A DNA stretch of 64,000 nucleotides, taken from the NCBI RefSeq assembly GCF_015163075.1, contig NZ_JADDXU010000009.1, forward strand, positions 62,001 to 126,000, in the 5' to 3' direction. A model generated the notes under the pieces. It worked only from the letters and a program-made list of their open reading frames with translations. It was not told the origin of the DNA and did not search any database. This DNA comes from Streptomyces justiciae (lineage in GTDB: Bacteria; Actinomycetota; Actinomycetes; Streptomycetales; Streptomycetaceae). Positions 16,162 to 26,200 of this stretch are shown here, piece by piece. A program made the translations under genes and the position numbers. Every line of letters starts with the position of its first letter. Within the stretch, counting starts at the first letter, position 1.

Positions 16162-17318
16162 GCGGTGCGGCTCCTACGGCGTGGGAGATAGACCAGCGCT
16201 TCGGTCCCGACGAAGCGCAGGACGAACGTGATGACCAGGGCCAGCGCGGTGGCGGGCAGCGCCGACAGGCCGAAGTGCGTGACCAGCAGCGCGATCAGCG
16301 GGATGCGCAGCACCAGGTCCGCGTTGGCGAGCAGCGCGAACCGGACCGTGCGGTCGGCCCAGTGCCGGTGGCGGCGCCGGTCCCGGAAGAGCACCTTCTC
16401 GATGAGGAGGAAGTTCCAGGCCACGCCGAACTGGTTGGCGACGATCTCGGCGGGCAGGTAGTGCAGGCCCGCGTGCGTGAGCGCCCACAGCGCGACCAGG
16501 TTGGGCACGAATCCGGTGAGCCCGATCAGCCCGAACACGACCATGCGGGCCAGCGGGGTCGCCGTGCGCAGTCCGGCGAGGTGCCGCAGGAAGCGGCGGC
16601 CCTCTTCTGCCGTGGACTTGGACTCGCCCGCGAACCGCTCCTGGAACACGAACGGCACCTCGGTGACCGCGCGCGGCCGGCTCCGCACCGCCAGTTCCAG
16701 CAGGATCTTGTAGCCGAGCGGCCTCAGCGCCTCCGCGGCGATGTCGCTGCGCCGGATCGCGAAGAAGCCGCTCATCGGGTCGCTGATGCCGTGCAGTCTG
16801 CGCGGGAACAGGGACTTGGTCAGCCAGGTCGCCCCGCGGGAGACGGCCACGCGGTAACTGCCGGCGAGCCCGGCGCGGCTGCCGCCCTTGATGTACCGGG
16901 AGGCGACGACGAGCCCGGCGTTCGCCCGCTGCCCGGTCGCCACCAACTCCGGTACCAGGGACGGCGGATGCTGGCAGTCGCCGTCCATGACGACGATCCA
17001 GTCCGACCCGGCGGCCTTCATGCCCTCCACGACCGCCCCGCCGAGTCCGCCGACCGGCTCGTCCCGGTGCAGGACGGTCACCGGGAAGGGACAGTCCTTC
17101 GCGGCCTCACGGATCACCTCGGGGGTGTCGTCGGTGGAGTCGTCCACGAAGACGACCTCACAGGGCAGCCGCGCGGGCACCGACTCGGTGATCTGGTGCA
17201 GAAGTTCGCGGACGTTCGCCGACTCGTTGTACGTCGGTACGACGATGGTGACGGCGGCGGGCTCGGCGACTTCGGCCGCCTCGATGTCCGGGACCGGTGC
17301 GGTGTACTCCTGGCTCAT
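16158..17318 (-). CDS. DPM1-type GT2 glycosyltransferase fused to a GtrA membrane domain
   Basis: A 386-residue fusion. Residues about 22-250 are a GT2 (dolichol-phosphate mannosyltransferase-like) domain with VVPTYNE, VFVDDSTDDT and VMDGDCQHPP; residues about 255-380 form a four-helix GtrA domain (FGLIGLTGFVPNLVALW). The start is ATG 17316-17318 after GGAGG; the longer open frame upstream is a shadow of the neighbour. It overlaps its neighbours by 4 bp at both ends. Such enzymes charge polyprenyl phosphate with a sugar and move it across the membrane for GT-C transferases. Confidence 0.92.
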   Translation of the reverse strand: MSQEYTAPVPDIEAAEVAEPAAVTIVVPTYNESANVRELLHQITESVPARLPCEVVFVDDSTDDTPEVIREAAKDCPFPVTVLHRDEPVGGLGGAVVEGMKAAGSDWIVVMDGDCQHPPSLVPELVATGQRANAGLVVASRYIKGGSRAGLAGSYRVAVSRGATWLTKSLFPRRLHGISDPMSGFFAIRRSDIAAEALRPLGYKILLELAVRSRPRAVTEVPFVFQERFAGESKSTAEEGRRFLRHLAGLRTATPLARMVVFGLIGLTGFVPNLVALWALTHAGLHYLPAEIVANQFGVAWNFLLIEKVLFRDRRRHRHWADRTVRFALLANADLVLRIPLIALLVTHFGLSALPATALALVITFVLRFVGTEALVYLPRRRSRTA

Positions 17319-18925
17319 CGGACGCCTCCCTGGACGTGCTGGATCTGCCGGATCTCGATCCGGTCCGCGCCGGTGCCGAAGACGGCGACCGGCGTCGAGT
17401 GCTGGATGGCGGCCTTGACGTTGGGCAGGTCGGCCGCGTCGCGGCGCACGGTCGGCGAGGCCACGACGTAGTCGAGGTCCTTCCAGCCGCGCGGCATCGT
17501 CTTCGTGACCGCCGGGTCGAGGTCGGCCTTGTAGAACCAGATGGCGCCGAGCCCGGGCCGGTACCCGGAGTGCACCAGGTCCAGCCAGAGCGCGTCGTCG
17601 ACGAGTACCCGCGTTTCCTCCGGCTCGGCCACCTCGCTCCCCAGCCACTTCGCGGCGGCCCGGTAGGGGGCGTTGGCGTCGGCGGTGACGGCGGTGCGGT
17701 CACCGTCGTACCAGCGCGGTACGACGTACACGCAGGCGGCGACGGCGAGGACCGCGGCGATGCCGTAACGGCCCACCCAGCGCAGCCTGTTGAGCACCGC
17801 GTGGGCGATCGAGGCGGTGCCGCCGGCGAGGACGAGGGCGAGGAACGGCAGCGCCTGGATGATGTACATCGCGGGCAGATAGCCGCTGGGCCGCATCGCG
17901 ACCAGGGCGAGGATGCCCACGGCCAGCGAGGGTCCGGCGAGCGCGCGGGCGGTGACGGACCAGCGCCAGGTGGCGAGGAGCAGGAGCGCGCCGGCGAGTC
18001 CGCCGAGGGGCAGGACCCGGTCGTAGTAGAGCCAGGACGTGAGCACCCCGTGCGAGCCGGACCCGGCGTCGAGGATGAAGCCCGAACCGGGCCTGGTCAT
18101 CTGGTACTTGACGCCGTCCCACAGCGAGACGTGCCCGCTGCCCGGGAGCAACTCGCCCTTCAGCAGGGCGAAGAGGGGGTAGGCCAGGCCGATCAGGGTG
18201 CAGGCGGTGACGGCGCCGGTGAGGGCGAACTTGCGGGTCTCGCGGTGGCTGTGCCGCCACATGGTGACGAAGACCGCGGGGAGGACGAAGAGCATCGTCT
18301 CCTTGGTCAGCACGGCCGTCGCCGCCGCGATGCCCGCGCCGAAGTGGTGCCAGAGGTGGCGGCTCGGGGAGGCGGCGAGGGTGAACGCCAGCAGGGTCCA
18401 CATCACCGCGAGGTTGTCGAGGAAGATCTCCCGCTGGAGGACGACGGAGAGCGGCGAGAGCCCGAACAGGGCCATGCCGAGCCCGGCGGCCCAGCGGGGC
18501 AGGGACAGCCGCCGCCCGAGCACGTACACGAGGACGGCGCTGATGCCGCTGATCAGCAGCATCATGACCCGCATCGAGCCGACGGTCATCGAGTCGGGGC
18601 TGAGCAGCTTCGGTATCCAGGTGAGCAGGGCGAGCTGGATCCAGCCGAGCGGCGGGTGGTCGTACCAGTAGGTGTAGTGGGCGAGGCCCTTGCCCTCCTG
18701 GACGGCCCAGGCCTGGGCGAGGTAGGTGCCCTCGTCGTCGCTGAGGGTCGGGTAGGAGGCGATGTTCCAGCCCTGCACGACGAGGATCGCGACGAGGAGG
18801 GCACCGCAGAGGAGGAGGTCGGGGCGCCTGGACGGGGTTGTTCGACCGGCCGGACGCGTTTCAGGCGCAGGCTGCCGCTGCGCGGGGACCTTCGGAGCGG
18901 TCACCGCGGGAAGGGTGGAGGTCAC
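17315..18925 (-). CDS. GT-C (ArnT/PMT-like, GT39/83) membrane glycosyltransferase
   Basis: A 536-residue polytopic protein with about 11-12 hydrophobic helices and the GT-C acidic motif (LSDDEGTYLAQ, residues 62-72) in the first outer loop, plus YDHPPLGW. GT-C enzymes use polyprenyl-phosphate sugars on the outer membrane face; the donor would come from the adjacent DPM1/GtrA protein. It overlaps both neighbours by ATGA. The C-terminal soluble domain (about residues 390-536) is presumably extracytoplasmic. The acceptor is unknown. Confidence 0.9.
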   Translation of the reverse strand: MTSTLPAVTAPKVPAQRQPAPETRPAGRTTPSRRPDLLLCGALLVAILVVQGWNIASYPTLSDDEGTYLAQAWAVQEGKGLAHYTYWYDHPPLGWIQLALLTWIPKLLSPDSMTVGSMRVMMLLISGISAVLVYVLGRRLSLPRWAAGLGMALFGLSPLSVVLQREIFLDNLAVMWTLLAFTLAASPSRHLWHHFGAGIAAATAVLTKETMLFVLPAVFVTMWRHSHRETRKFALTGAVTACTLIGLAYPLFALLKGELLPGSGHVSLWDGVKYQMTRPGSGFILDAGSGSHGVLTSWLYYDRVLPLGGLAGALLLLATWRWSVTARALAGPSLAVGILALVAMRPSGYLPAMYIIQALPFLALVLAGGTASIAHAVLNRLRWVGRYGIAAVLAVAACVYVVPRWYDGDRTAVTADANAPYRAAAKWLGSEVAEPEETRVLVDDALWLDLVHSGYRPGLGAIWFYKADLDPAVTKTMPRGWKDLDYVVASPTVRRDAADLPNVKAAIQHSTPVAVFGTGADRIEIRQIQHVQGGVR

Positions 18926-20190
18926 GCAGGGACGTCCTCTCGGATAACCGCCGTGTTGTTGAGGTGGGCCCCGACGTGGCTGGTCAACTCCCAGTCGTTG
19001 CGGCCGCGTTGCTCACGCCAGACGGCGCGCATCGCGGCCCCGGCGAGGAGGACCTGGTAGAAGGGGCCGCCCACGATCAGCTTGAGGTAGTGCACGAAGC
19101 GCACCCGCAGGCCGTACTGCTTGCCGAAGTCGTGCAGTCCGACGAGCTCGAAGACGAAGGTCACCAGTGCGGTGACGGCCGGCAGGAAGGTGATGAAGGC
19201 GATGCTGACGGGGACATCGAGGAAGAGCGCGATCGCCACGTTGAGCGGGATGACGACGCCGGAGAAGGCCTGGAGGAACGGGGTCATGAGGGTGTACCGG
19301 GCGAGCAACCGCTGCCCGAAGCCCGGGAGTTGCTTCCAGTCCTTCTTCCGGTAGACCTGAAGGAAGCCCTGGTTCCAGCGGGTGCGCTGCTTGAGCAGGG
19401 ACATCAGGCTGCCCGGGGTCTCCTCGCGGGTGACCATGTCGGAGTCGTAGGCGACGACGACCTTCTTGCCGACGGACGACAGTCGCACCCCCAGGTCACA
19501 GTCCTCGGCGAGGCAGTCGGGGTCCCAGCCGTCGGCTTCCCGGAGGACGTCCGTGCGGACGAAGACGGTGTTGCCGCCGAGCGGGATGAACCCCTTCTGC
19601 GCGTGCAGGTGCAGCCGCGACCGGAACCAGAAGAAGTACTCCAGGCAGTTGCGCAGGGAGTACCAGCTGGAGTGGAAGTTGATGAGCTGGACGCCGCCCT
19701 GGACGACGTCCGCCCCGGTGGTCCGGAAGGCGTGGTCGACGTGGGCGAGGAGCTCCGGGTGGACCTGGTCCTCGGCGTCGAAGACCCCGACGACGTCGCC
19801 GCGGCAGTGCGGCAGCGCCGTGTTCATCGCCTTCGGCTTGTTCTTCTTGTCGTGGGTGTCGACGACGACCCGGACGCGCGGATCGCGCTCGGCGGCCGCT
19901 TCGGCCACCGCCGTGGTCTCGGGGTCGTCGTGCCCGACGATCACGATGATCTCGAAGTCGGTGTGGCTGGATTCCAGCAGGCGCTGGATGGTGTGGTCGA
20001 GGACGGCCTGCTCGTGCCGCGCGGGCAGCAGGAGCGAGAACGAGACATGTTCACCCCCGTCCGGTCTGCTGAACCGGGTGGAGGCCAGCACCTCGGGCGT
20101 ACGCCACGCGTGCATCTGCCACCACAGGGTGAACGCCGCCATCCAGAACAGGGCCAGTGAAACGGCGGCGATGAAGACAGACGTCAGCAA
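18922..20190 (-). CDS. Processive-type membrane GT2 glycosyltransferase (cellulose/hyaluronan synthase-like)
   Basis: A 422-residue protein with an N-terminal membrane helix, a cytosolic GT2 domain and about four C-terminal helices. It has the synthase signature: an early Asp in VGHDDPET, the DxD-type DAED at 138-141, AED at 228-230, and a QxxRW motif (KQRTRWNQG, residues 267-275). The start is TTG 20188-20190 behind GGGGGGATC. It is the first gene of a four-gene coupled operon ending in a copper-radical oxidase. A beta-linked surface polysaccharide is a reasonable product; the sugar is not deducible. Confidence 0.9.
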   Translation of the reverse strand: MLTSVFIAAVSLALFWMAAFTLWWQMHAWRTPEVLASTRFSRPDGGEHVSFSLLLPARHEQAVLDHTIQRLLESSHTDFEIIVIVGHDDPETTAVAEAAAERDPRVRVVVDTHDKKNKPKAMNTALPHCRGDVVGVFDAEDQVHPELLAHVDHAFRTTGADVVQGGVQLINFHSSWYSLRNCLEYFFWFRSRLHLHAQKGFIPLGGNTVFVRTDVLREADGWDPDCLAEDCDLGVRLSSVGKKVVVAYDSDMVTREETPGSLMSLLKQRTRWNQGFLQVYRKKDWKQLPGFGQRLLARYTLMTPFLQAFSGVVIPLNVAIALFLDVPVSIAFITFLPAVTALVTFVFELVGLHDFGKQYGLRVRFVHYLKLIVGGPFYQVLLAGAAMRAVWREQRGRNDWELTSHVGAHLNNTAVIREDVPA

Positions 20191-20332
20191 AGATCCCCCC
20201 AGATCCCGAAAACCCCCGGTCGCGGCAGGCCGGTCGTCGCTCCTGCCGCGTCACTGTGGAGAGGTTATGGGTGATCTGTGAAGTGCGAGGGATCTTCCGA
20301 TAAATACTATGTTTCGTAGGGGTGTGGTGACT

Positions 20333-22366
20333 TCACCCGTTCAAGGATGATCGAAGCCGTTCGACCTCGGTCGTCGGTGCGTCACAAGTGAAGTTACGGC
20401 AGACGTACGCGGCCGGTTCACCGCCGACGAGCGGCCGGTCGGCGAGCAGCGGAAGTTCGTCACTCCCCACGGCTCCCACGGCGACGACGGCACCGGGAGC
20501 CGTCCCCAGAAGTGCCGTGCGATGCAACAGCTTTGTGGCCGGATCATCGAGGGCGGGCCCCACGACGGCGACCTCCCGCGGCCCGTCGAGCAGCGCCTCG
20601 GCGACCGCGAGCCCCCACCCGATGAACCGCGGCACCCGCGGCCCGAGCGCCTTCACGACGCCCAACGCCCGCTCGGCGGCGGTGCGATGAGGCTCGGCAC
20701 CGGTCTGCGCGGCATAGCTCAGCAGCGCCCCCGCGGCGGCGGTCCACCCGGACGGCGCGGCGTTGTCGGTCGGGTCCTGGGGCCGCCGGATGAGCTGCTC
20801 GGCATCGGAGGCGGTGTCGTACAGGGCACCGGACTCGGGGTCGACGAACCGCGCCAGCACATGGTCGAGCAGGAACCCGGCGAACTCCAGCCACACCCCC
20901 TCCCCCGTCACGGCCGTGAGCGCGAGGAACCCCTCCGCGACATCCGCGTAGTCCTCCAACACCCCCGCGTTGGCGCCGACATGACCGTCCTTGCTGGTCC
21001 GGGCGAGCCGCGCCTGCTCGTCGAGATGCAGTCGTACGAGGAGATCGGCGGCGGCGACGGCGGCCTCGACGAGGTCGGGGCGGTCGAAGAAGGCACCGGT
21101 CTCGGCCAGCGCGGCGATCGCGAGCCCGTTCCAGGCGGCGACGACCTTGTCGTCCCGGCCCGGAGCGGGCCGGGCGTCGCGGGCGTCAAGCAGCCGCCGC
21201 TTGACGGACGCGACCTTCTCGGCGTCGAACACGCCTTCCTGCTGCGGCAGTTGAAGAACGGAGGCCCCTTCCTCGAAGGTCCCTTCGTCCGTCACCCCGA
21301 AATACTGCGCGGCGAGTTCGGCGTCCGCCTCGCCCAGCACCTCGGTGAGCTGCGCGGGCGTCCAGACGTAGTACGCCCCCTCGACGTGCTTCCCGCTCCC
21401 GTCGTCGCTGTCGGCGTCGAGCGCGGAGGCGAACCCGCCTTCGGCGGTCCTCAGCTCCCGCACCATGAAGTCGGCGGTCTCCAGCGCGACACGGCGGGCG
21501 AGCTCGGAGCCGGTGGCGCGCCAGAGGTGAGCGTAGACGCGGCACAACAGCGCGTTGTCGTAGAGCATCTTCTCGAAGTGCGGCACGACCCACTCCCGAT
21601 CGACGGAGTACCGCGCGAACCCACCCCCGAGCTGGTCGTAGATCCCGCCACGCGCCATCCGCTCACACGTGTCCGTCGCCATCTGCAAGGCACCCTCGGC
21701 GCCGGTCCGGGCGTGGTGCCGCAGCAGGAACTCCACGACCATGGACGGCGGGAACTTGGGCGCCCCGCCGAACCCGCCGCGCTGCGGGTCGTACTCCCGC
21801 GTCAGCCCGAGCAGCGCCTGCGCGAGCTCCTCCTCGCCGGGTGCCTGCGAGTCGCCGTAGGAGATCTCCCGCCCGGCGAGATCCCGCACGATCTTCCCGG
21901 CGATGTCCGCGACCTCGTCCCGCCGATCGGCCCACGCACTGCGCACCCCCTCCAACACCTGCCGGAAGGACGGCATCCCGTGCCGGGGCGCGGGCGGGAA
22001 GTAGGTACCGAAGTAGAAGGGCTCGGCATCGGGCGTGAGAAACACGGTCATCGGCCACCCACCCTGCCCGGTGGCGGCCTGCACGGCCTCCATGTAGACG
22101 GCGTCGACGTCGGGGCGTTCCTCACGGTCGACCTTGATGTTGACGAAGTGGGCGTTGAGGTAGTCGGCGGTCTCCTGGTCCTCGAAGGACTCGTGGGCCA
22201 TCACATGGCACCAGTGACAGCTGGAGTATCCGACGCTGAGCAGCACCGGTTTCCCGCTCTTGCGCGCCTCCTCGAAGGCCTCGCCGGACCACGGCCACCA
22301 GTCGACGGGGTTGTCCGCGTGCTGGAGGAGGTAGGGGGACGTCTCTTGGGCCAGTCGGTTCGGCAT
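20333..22366 (-). CDS. YyaL-type thioredoxin-domain protein (DUF255)
   Basis: A 677-residue protein of the YyaL/spermatogenesis-associated-20 family. An N-terminal thioredoxin-like domain has a CxxC in YSSCHWCHVM and the typical opening RLAQETSPYLLQHA. The rest is a large helical barrel resembling (alpha/alpha)6 glycosidases (HFEKMLYDNALL, AWNGLAIAAL). ATG 22364-22366 is preferred over ATG 22375 because AGGA lies at a proper distance. Its enzymatic role in bacteria is unsettled. It is monocistronic. Confidence 0.93.
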   Translation of the reverse strand: MPNRLAQETSPYLLQHADNPVDWWPWSGEAFEEARKSGKPVLLSVGYSSCHWCHVMAHESFEDQETADYLNAHFVNIKVDREERPDVDAVYMEAVQAATGQGGWPMTVFLTPDAEPFYFGTYFPPAPRHGMPSFRQVLEGVRSAWADRRDEVADIAGKIVRDLAGREISYGDSQAPGEEELAQALLGLTREYDPQRGGFGGAPKFPPSMVVEFLLRHHARTGAEGALQMATDTCERMARGGIYDQLGGGFARYSVDREWVVPHFEKMLYDNALLCRVYAHLWRATGSELARRVALETADFMVRELRTAEGGFASALDADSDDGSGKHVEGAYYVWTPAQLTEVLGEADAELAAQYFGVTDEGTFEEGASVLQLPQQEGVFDAEKVASVKRRLLDARDARPAPGRDDKVVAAWNGLAIAALAETGAFFDRPDLVEAAVAAADLLVRLHLDEQARLARTSKDGHVGANAGVLEDYADVAEGFLALTAVTGEGVWLEFAGFLLDHVLARFVDPESGALYDTASDAEQLIRRPQDPTDNAAPSGWTAAAGALLSYAAQTGAEPHRTAAERALGVVKALGPRVPRFIGWGLAVAEALLDGPREVAVVGPALDDPATKLLHRTALLGTAPGAVVAVGAVGSDELPLLADRPLVGGEPAAYVCRNFTCDAPTTEVERLRSSLNG

Positions 22367-22396
22367 GGGGTCCATCCTGCCGCAGTACCCCGGAGG

Positions 22397-23038
22397 TCAG
22401 GCGGCAGGCGTGTCCCAGACGGTGACGTCGAGCCTGCCGACGCCCCTGCCCGGGGGCACGGCGACGACACGGAGGTAGGCGACGCGGCCCTCACCTGTCA
22501 GAAGGCAGAAGCGGCCGCCGCGCTGTGCCGTTCCGGTGTAGGCACCGTTGCTCTCCACCGCGTCCGCGCACTCCGAGGCGGTGGGGGCGGGGGCGTCGCC
22601 GGAGCCGGCCAGCGGTGCCAGCGTCAGCGCGGAGTCCGGGGTGTACAGCGTCGGGTCGTCGCCGGTGGTCTGGTAGATCAGGTCGGCGCCCTTGATGTCG
22701 GAGCCCGACAGCAGCGGCTCGGAGGTGTCGAGGTCGATGTACATCGCCCCGCCGCCGCTCAGGTCGACCTTCACCTCGTCCGGGCCGTAGAGCACGCGGT
22801 CCGCGGCGGGGCTCTTGGTGGGGGGCGGCGTGGTCGCGGTCTTCTCGTCGGCCGATGTGGTGGGCCGGACCGTGTCGGTGTCGTCCGCGGCTTTGTCGTC
22901 CGACGAACCCGGGCCGTTCATCAGCACCGTGATGAGGATGCCCACGACCGGGATGACGATTCCGACGACCCACCAGGCCCAGCGCGGCTGATGGGGCCCC
23001 TGGGGTGGCCGGGCCGGTGTGGTGTTGTCCGCGGACAT
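22397..23038 (-). CDS. Single-pass membrane protein of unknown function
   Basis: A 213-residue protein: a short Pro-rich cytoplasmic start, one transmembrane helix (WAWWVVGIVIPVVGILITVL, residues about 18-38), a Thr/Asp/Lys-rich linker, then an exported domain with a cysteine pair (ASECADAV...GRFCLLTGEG). ATG 23036-23038 is used; earlier in-frame starts precede the conserved-looking opening. The outer domain resembles the short secreted modules common in Streptomyces membrane proteins, but I do not recognise it. It is divergent from the STAND NTPase gene. Confidence 0.75.
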   Translation of the reverse strand: MSADNTTPARPPQGPHQPRWAWWVVGIVIPVVGILITVLMNGPGSSDDKAADDTDTVRPTTSADEKTATTPPPTKSPAADRVLYGPDEVKVDLSGGGAMYIDLDTSEPLLSGSDIKGADLIYQTTGDDPTLYTPDSALTLAPLAGSGDAPAPTASECADAVESNGAYTGTAQRGGRFCLLTGEGRVAYLRVVAVPPGRGVGRLDVTVWDTPAA

Positions 23039-23213
23039 GCGTTTTCCCCGTCTCTTGCTGCGTTGTCGGCGATCACGATAGCCACACAGCCGTTCCACAG
23101 CGTCAATTCACAAACCCTCCACGGAGTTGTTGACTCCGCTCGCCCTCTCGCCCCGATGCCCCGTCCGCAGCACACTTGACCAAGAAACCGTTGTCGTCGG
23201 AGGGGGACCGGAC

Positions 23214-26200
23214 ATGCGGGACAGCCATCGGGTGGAGGCCGAGCGGCTGGTGGTGCGGGCCGTGGAGGAGGAGGTGCGGCGGTCGGGCGGGCGGATCGAC
23301 GGGGGTGTGCTGCTGTCCCGGGCGCGCGGCGCGCTGGACGCCATGGCCGAGACGGCCGCCGAGGAGTACGAGGCCTATACGCGCGCGCTGGACGAGGCGG
23401 CGGCCGGGCAGCTGACGTTCGGGCAGCGGTACGCCCAGCAGGGCGGCGGAACTCCCTTGCTGGTGGCCGGAGTTGCCGCCGCCGCGGCCGTCGTCGCCGA
23501 CCTGGCGCTGGGGACCGGCGCGGGGACGGCCCTGGGCGCCGGGGTGACCGTGGGTGTCGTAGGGGCCGCGGCGACGGTGGTGAAGGTCGCCGGGTCGCAT
23601 CTGCCGGCCGCTCATCACCAGGCGGGCGCAGCAAGTCAGCCGGGCGGGCCCGAGCAGCTGCGGCTGTCGTGGCTGACCGCGCTCGAGGTGCGGGGCATCC
23701 GGCCGTTCCTGGACCAGCAAAGGGTGCTGAGCGCGTCGACCGGGCCGAAGAAGACGGGACCGCGGCTGAAGGGCGCCGACAAGAGCGCGGCAGCCCGCGG
23801 GCGGAACGTGCTGGAGCAGTCGTTCGGCCAACTCCCGGAGCCCGTCGCCGAGTTCGCGGGGCGTCGGCAGGAGCTGGGGCGGATCAGGCAGTGGGTGCAG
23901 TCGGCGCGGGCCAGCACCGAGACCCGGCCCACGGTGGTCGTGCTGCACGGCTCGCCCGGCAGCGGCCGTACCGCCCTGGCCCTGCACGCCGCGCACGATC
24001 TGCGGGACTACTTCCGTGGCGCGTGCGTGGTGGACCTGCGCGGCGACAGCCCGGAGGAGCCGCCGCTGCCCACCCGCGACGCGCTGCTGCATCTGCTGAA
24101 CCGGCTCGGCGCGCCCCGCGAGCAGCTGCTGTTCCGGGAGCGTTCCTCCCCCGACCAGCAGGTCAAGCGGCTGAGCGAGCTGTACCACCAGCATCTGACG
24201 GGCCTGCCGGTGACGGTCGTCCTGGACGACGCCTCGGACCCCGAGCAGGTCCGCACCCTCGTCCCCGAGCGTTCGGACAGCCTGGTCCTGGTCACCAGCC
24301 GCACCCCTTTGCGGTTGCCCGCCGATCTGCCGGCCTGGGTGCACCATCTGCCGGTCGAGGCCCTGGACCCGGCGGGCGCGGAAGAGCTGCTGGGCGCGAC
24401 CGCGCAGGACAAGTCGGGGCCGTACGACGCCGAATCCGCCGACCGGATCAGGGAGTTGTGCGGCGGCCTGCCGCTCGCGCTGCGCATCGCGGGCTCGTCC
24501 CTCGGCCCGCGCTCACCGCGCCAACTGGCCTCGGACCTGGGCGCGTACGGCCCGGTGGAGCCGGCCGAGCGGGTGCTGTGGCTGCGCTACACCGACCAGT
24601 CCGAGACCGCCCGCCGCCTGCTGCGCCGACTGGCGCTGGCAGGGCGTGCCTCCCTGGGCGCGGCAGCGGCGGCGGCGCTTCTCGCCACCGACCAGTCGGA
24701 GGCGACCCGGCAGCTCGTCGCGCTCTCCCGCGCGGGACTGCTGGACCACGTCCGCGGGGACCGCTACCGCCTGCACGACCTGGTCCGCGCCTTCGCCCAG
24801 GCCCGCCTCCTCGACGAGGAGGAACCGGCGGAGCGCACCTCGGCGCAGGAACGTCTCATCGTGAACTACGCCGAGCTGGCGGATTCCGTGCTGCGCCTGG
24901 TCGACGGCAACATGTCGACCCGCTCGGACCGCTTCAGCCCGCACGGCTTCACGTCCCTCGACGAGGCGCTGCGCTGGCTGGACGACGAGTCGAGCTTCAT
25001 CACCTCGACCCTGCGGCACGCGGAGGGCGTGAACCAGGCGGCGGTGCTGAACCTGCTCGGCGCGCTGTGCGACTACTGCCTGCTGCGCGGCGACCTCTAC
25101 CGCCTCGGCGAGATCAGCGAGCTGGCGCAGGCCGTCGACCAGGGCCTGCTGGTGCGCTCGGTCCAGTGGCGCACCGGCATCGCGGCCCGCCAGCTCGGCG
25201 AGCTGGACAAGGCCCGCACCACCCTGACCTCGGTGGTCGACCTGTACATGGAGGCCCACCACGACGCGGGCGCGGCCCGCGCCCTCTGCTCCCTCGGCAT
25301 CACCCTCCACCACCAGGGCAACCTGACGGAGGCGGCGACCAAGCTGCACGAGGCCCTGGACCTCCAGGCGGCCCCCGAACTGGCGACGGACCGCGCCTGG
25401 ACCATGCACGCGCTGGCGGCGGTGGAACGCGACCGCGCCCACCTGTCCGAGGCCATGGACCTGCTCACCCAGTCCCTGGTCCTGCACCACGCGGGCGAGT
25501 CCGTGCACGGCGAGGCCTGGGCCCACTTCCAGCTCGGCCAGCTGGGCCTGCGCATGGGCGACGTGTCCAGAGCCGAGCAGGAGCTGCGCACCGCCCTGGA
25601 TCTCTACGGCCGCACGCGCGACGCCCGCGGCGAGGCCTGGGCCCTGACCCAGCTGGCCCGCGCCCGTCTGGTCGCCGGCGATCCCTCCCCGGCGGTGGAC
25701 GGTCTGCGCCAGGCGGCGTCCCGGCACCGCGAGAACGAGGACGCGCGCGGCGAGGCCTGGTCGGTGTACTACCTGGGCCAGGCGCTGGAGGAGACGGGCA
25801 ACCTGGACCTGGCGGTCCGCGAGCTGGAACGCTCCCGGACGATGTTCTCCCGCATCCGCGACGTGTACGGCCTGGCCTGCGCCCGGCACCACTCGGCGCG
25901 CGTGACCCGCGACCAGCGGGCGGCGCAGACGGGTTCCCTGCGCAACTCCGGCTTCGCCCGTCAACTCCTCGTCGACGCCCGCGCCGACTTCCAGCGCATC
26001 GGCGTCGCGCACGGCGAGGCGTGGACGTGCCTGGAGCTGGCGGTGGTGGACGCGGGCAACGCCCGCACGCCGCAGGCGCTCGCCCTGTGCGACGAGGCGA
26101 TCGGCCTGTTCACGTCGTACGGCGACCGCCGCGGCGAGGACTGGGCCCGCTTCCTGCGCTGCACGCTGCTGCCGTACGCGGCCCCGGGCGGTGTGGAGAT

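Noticed and set aside
20281..20330. PHO-box or other defined operator in the glycosyltransferase promoter
   Set aside because: The AT-rich TAGTAT region is a plausible -10, and GGTGA/TCACC elements are present, but spacing and sequence do not fit a known box well enough to claim it.
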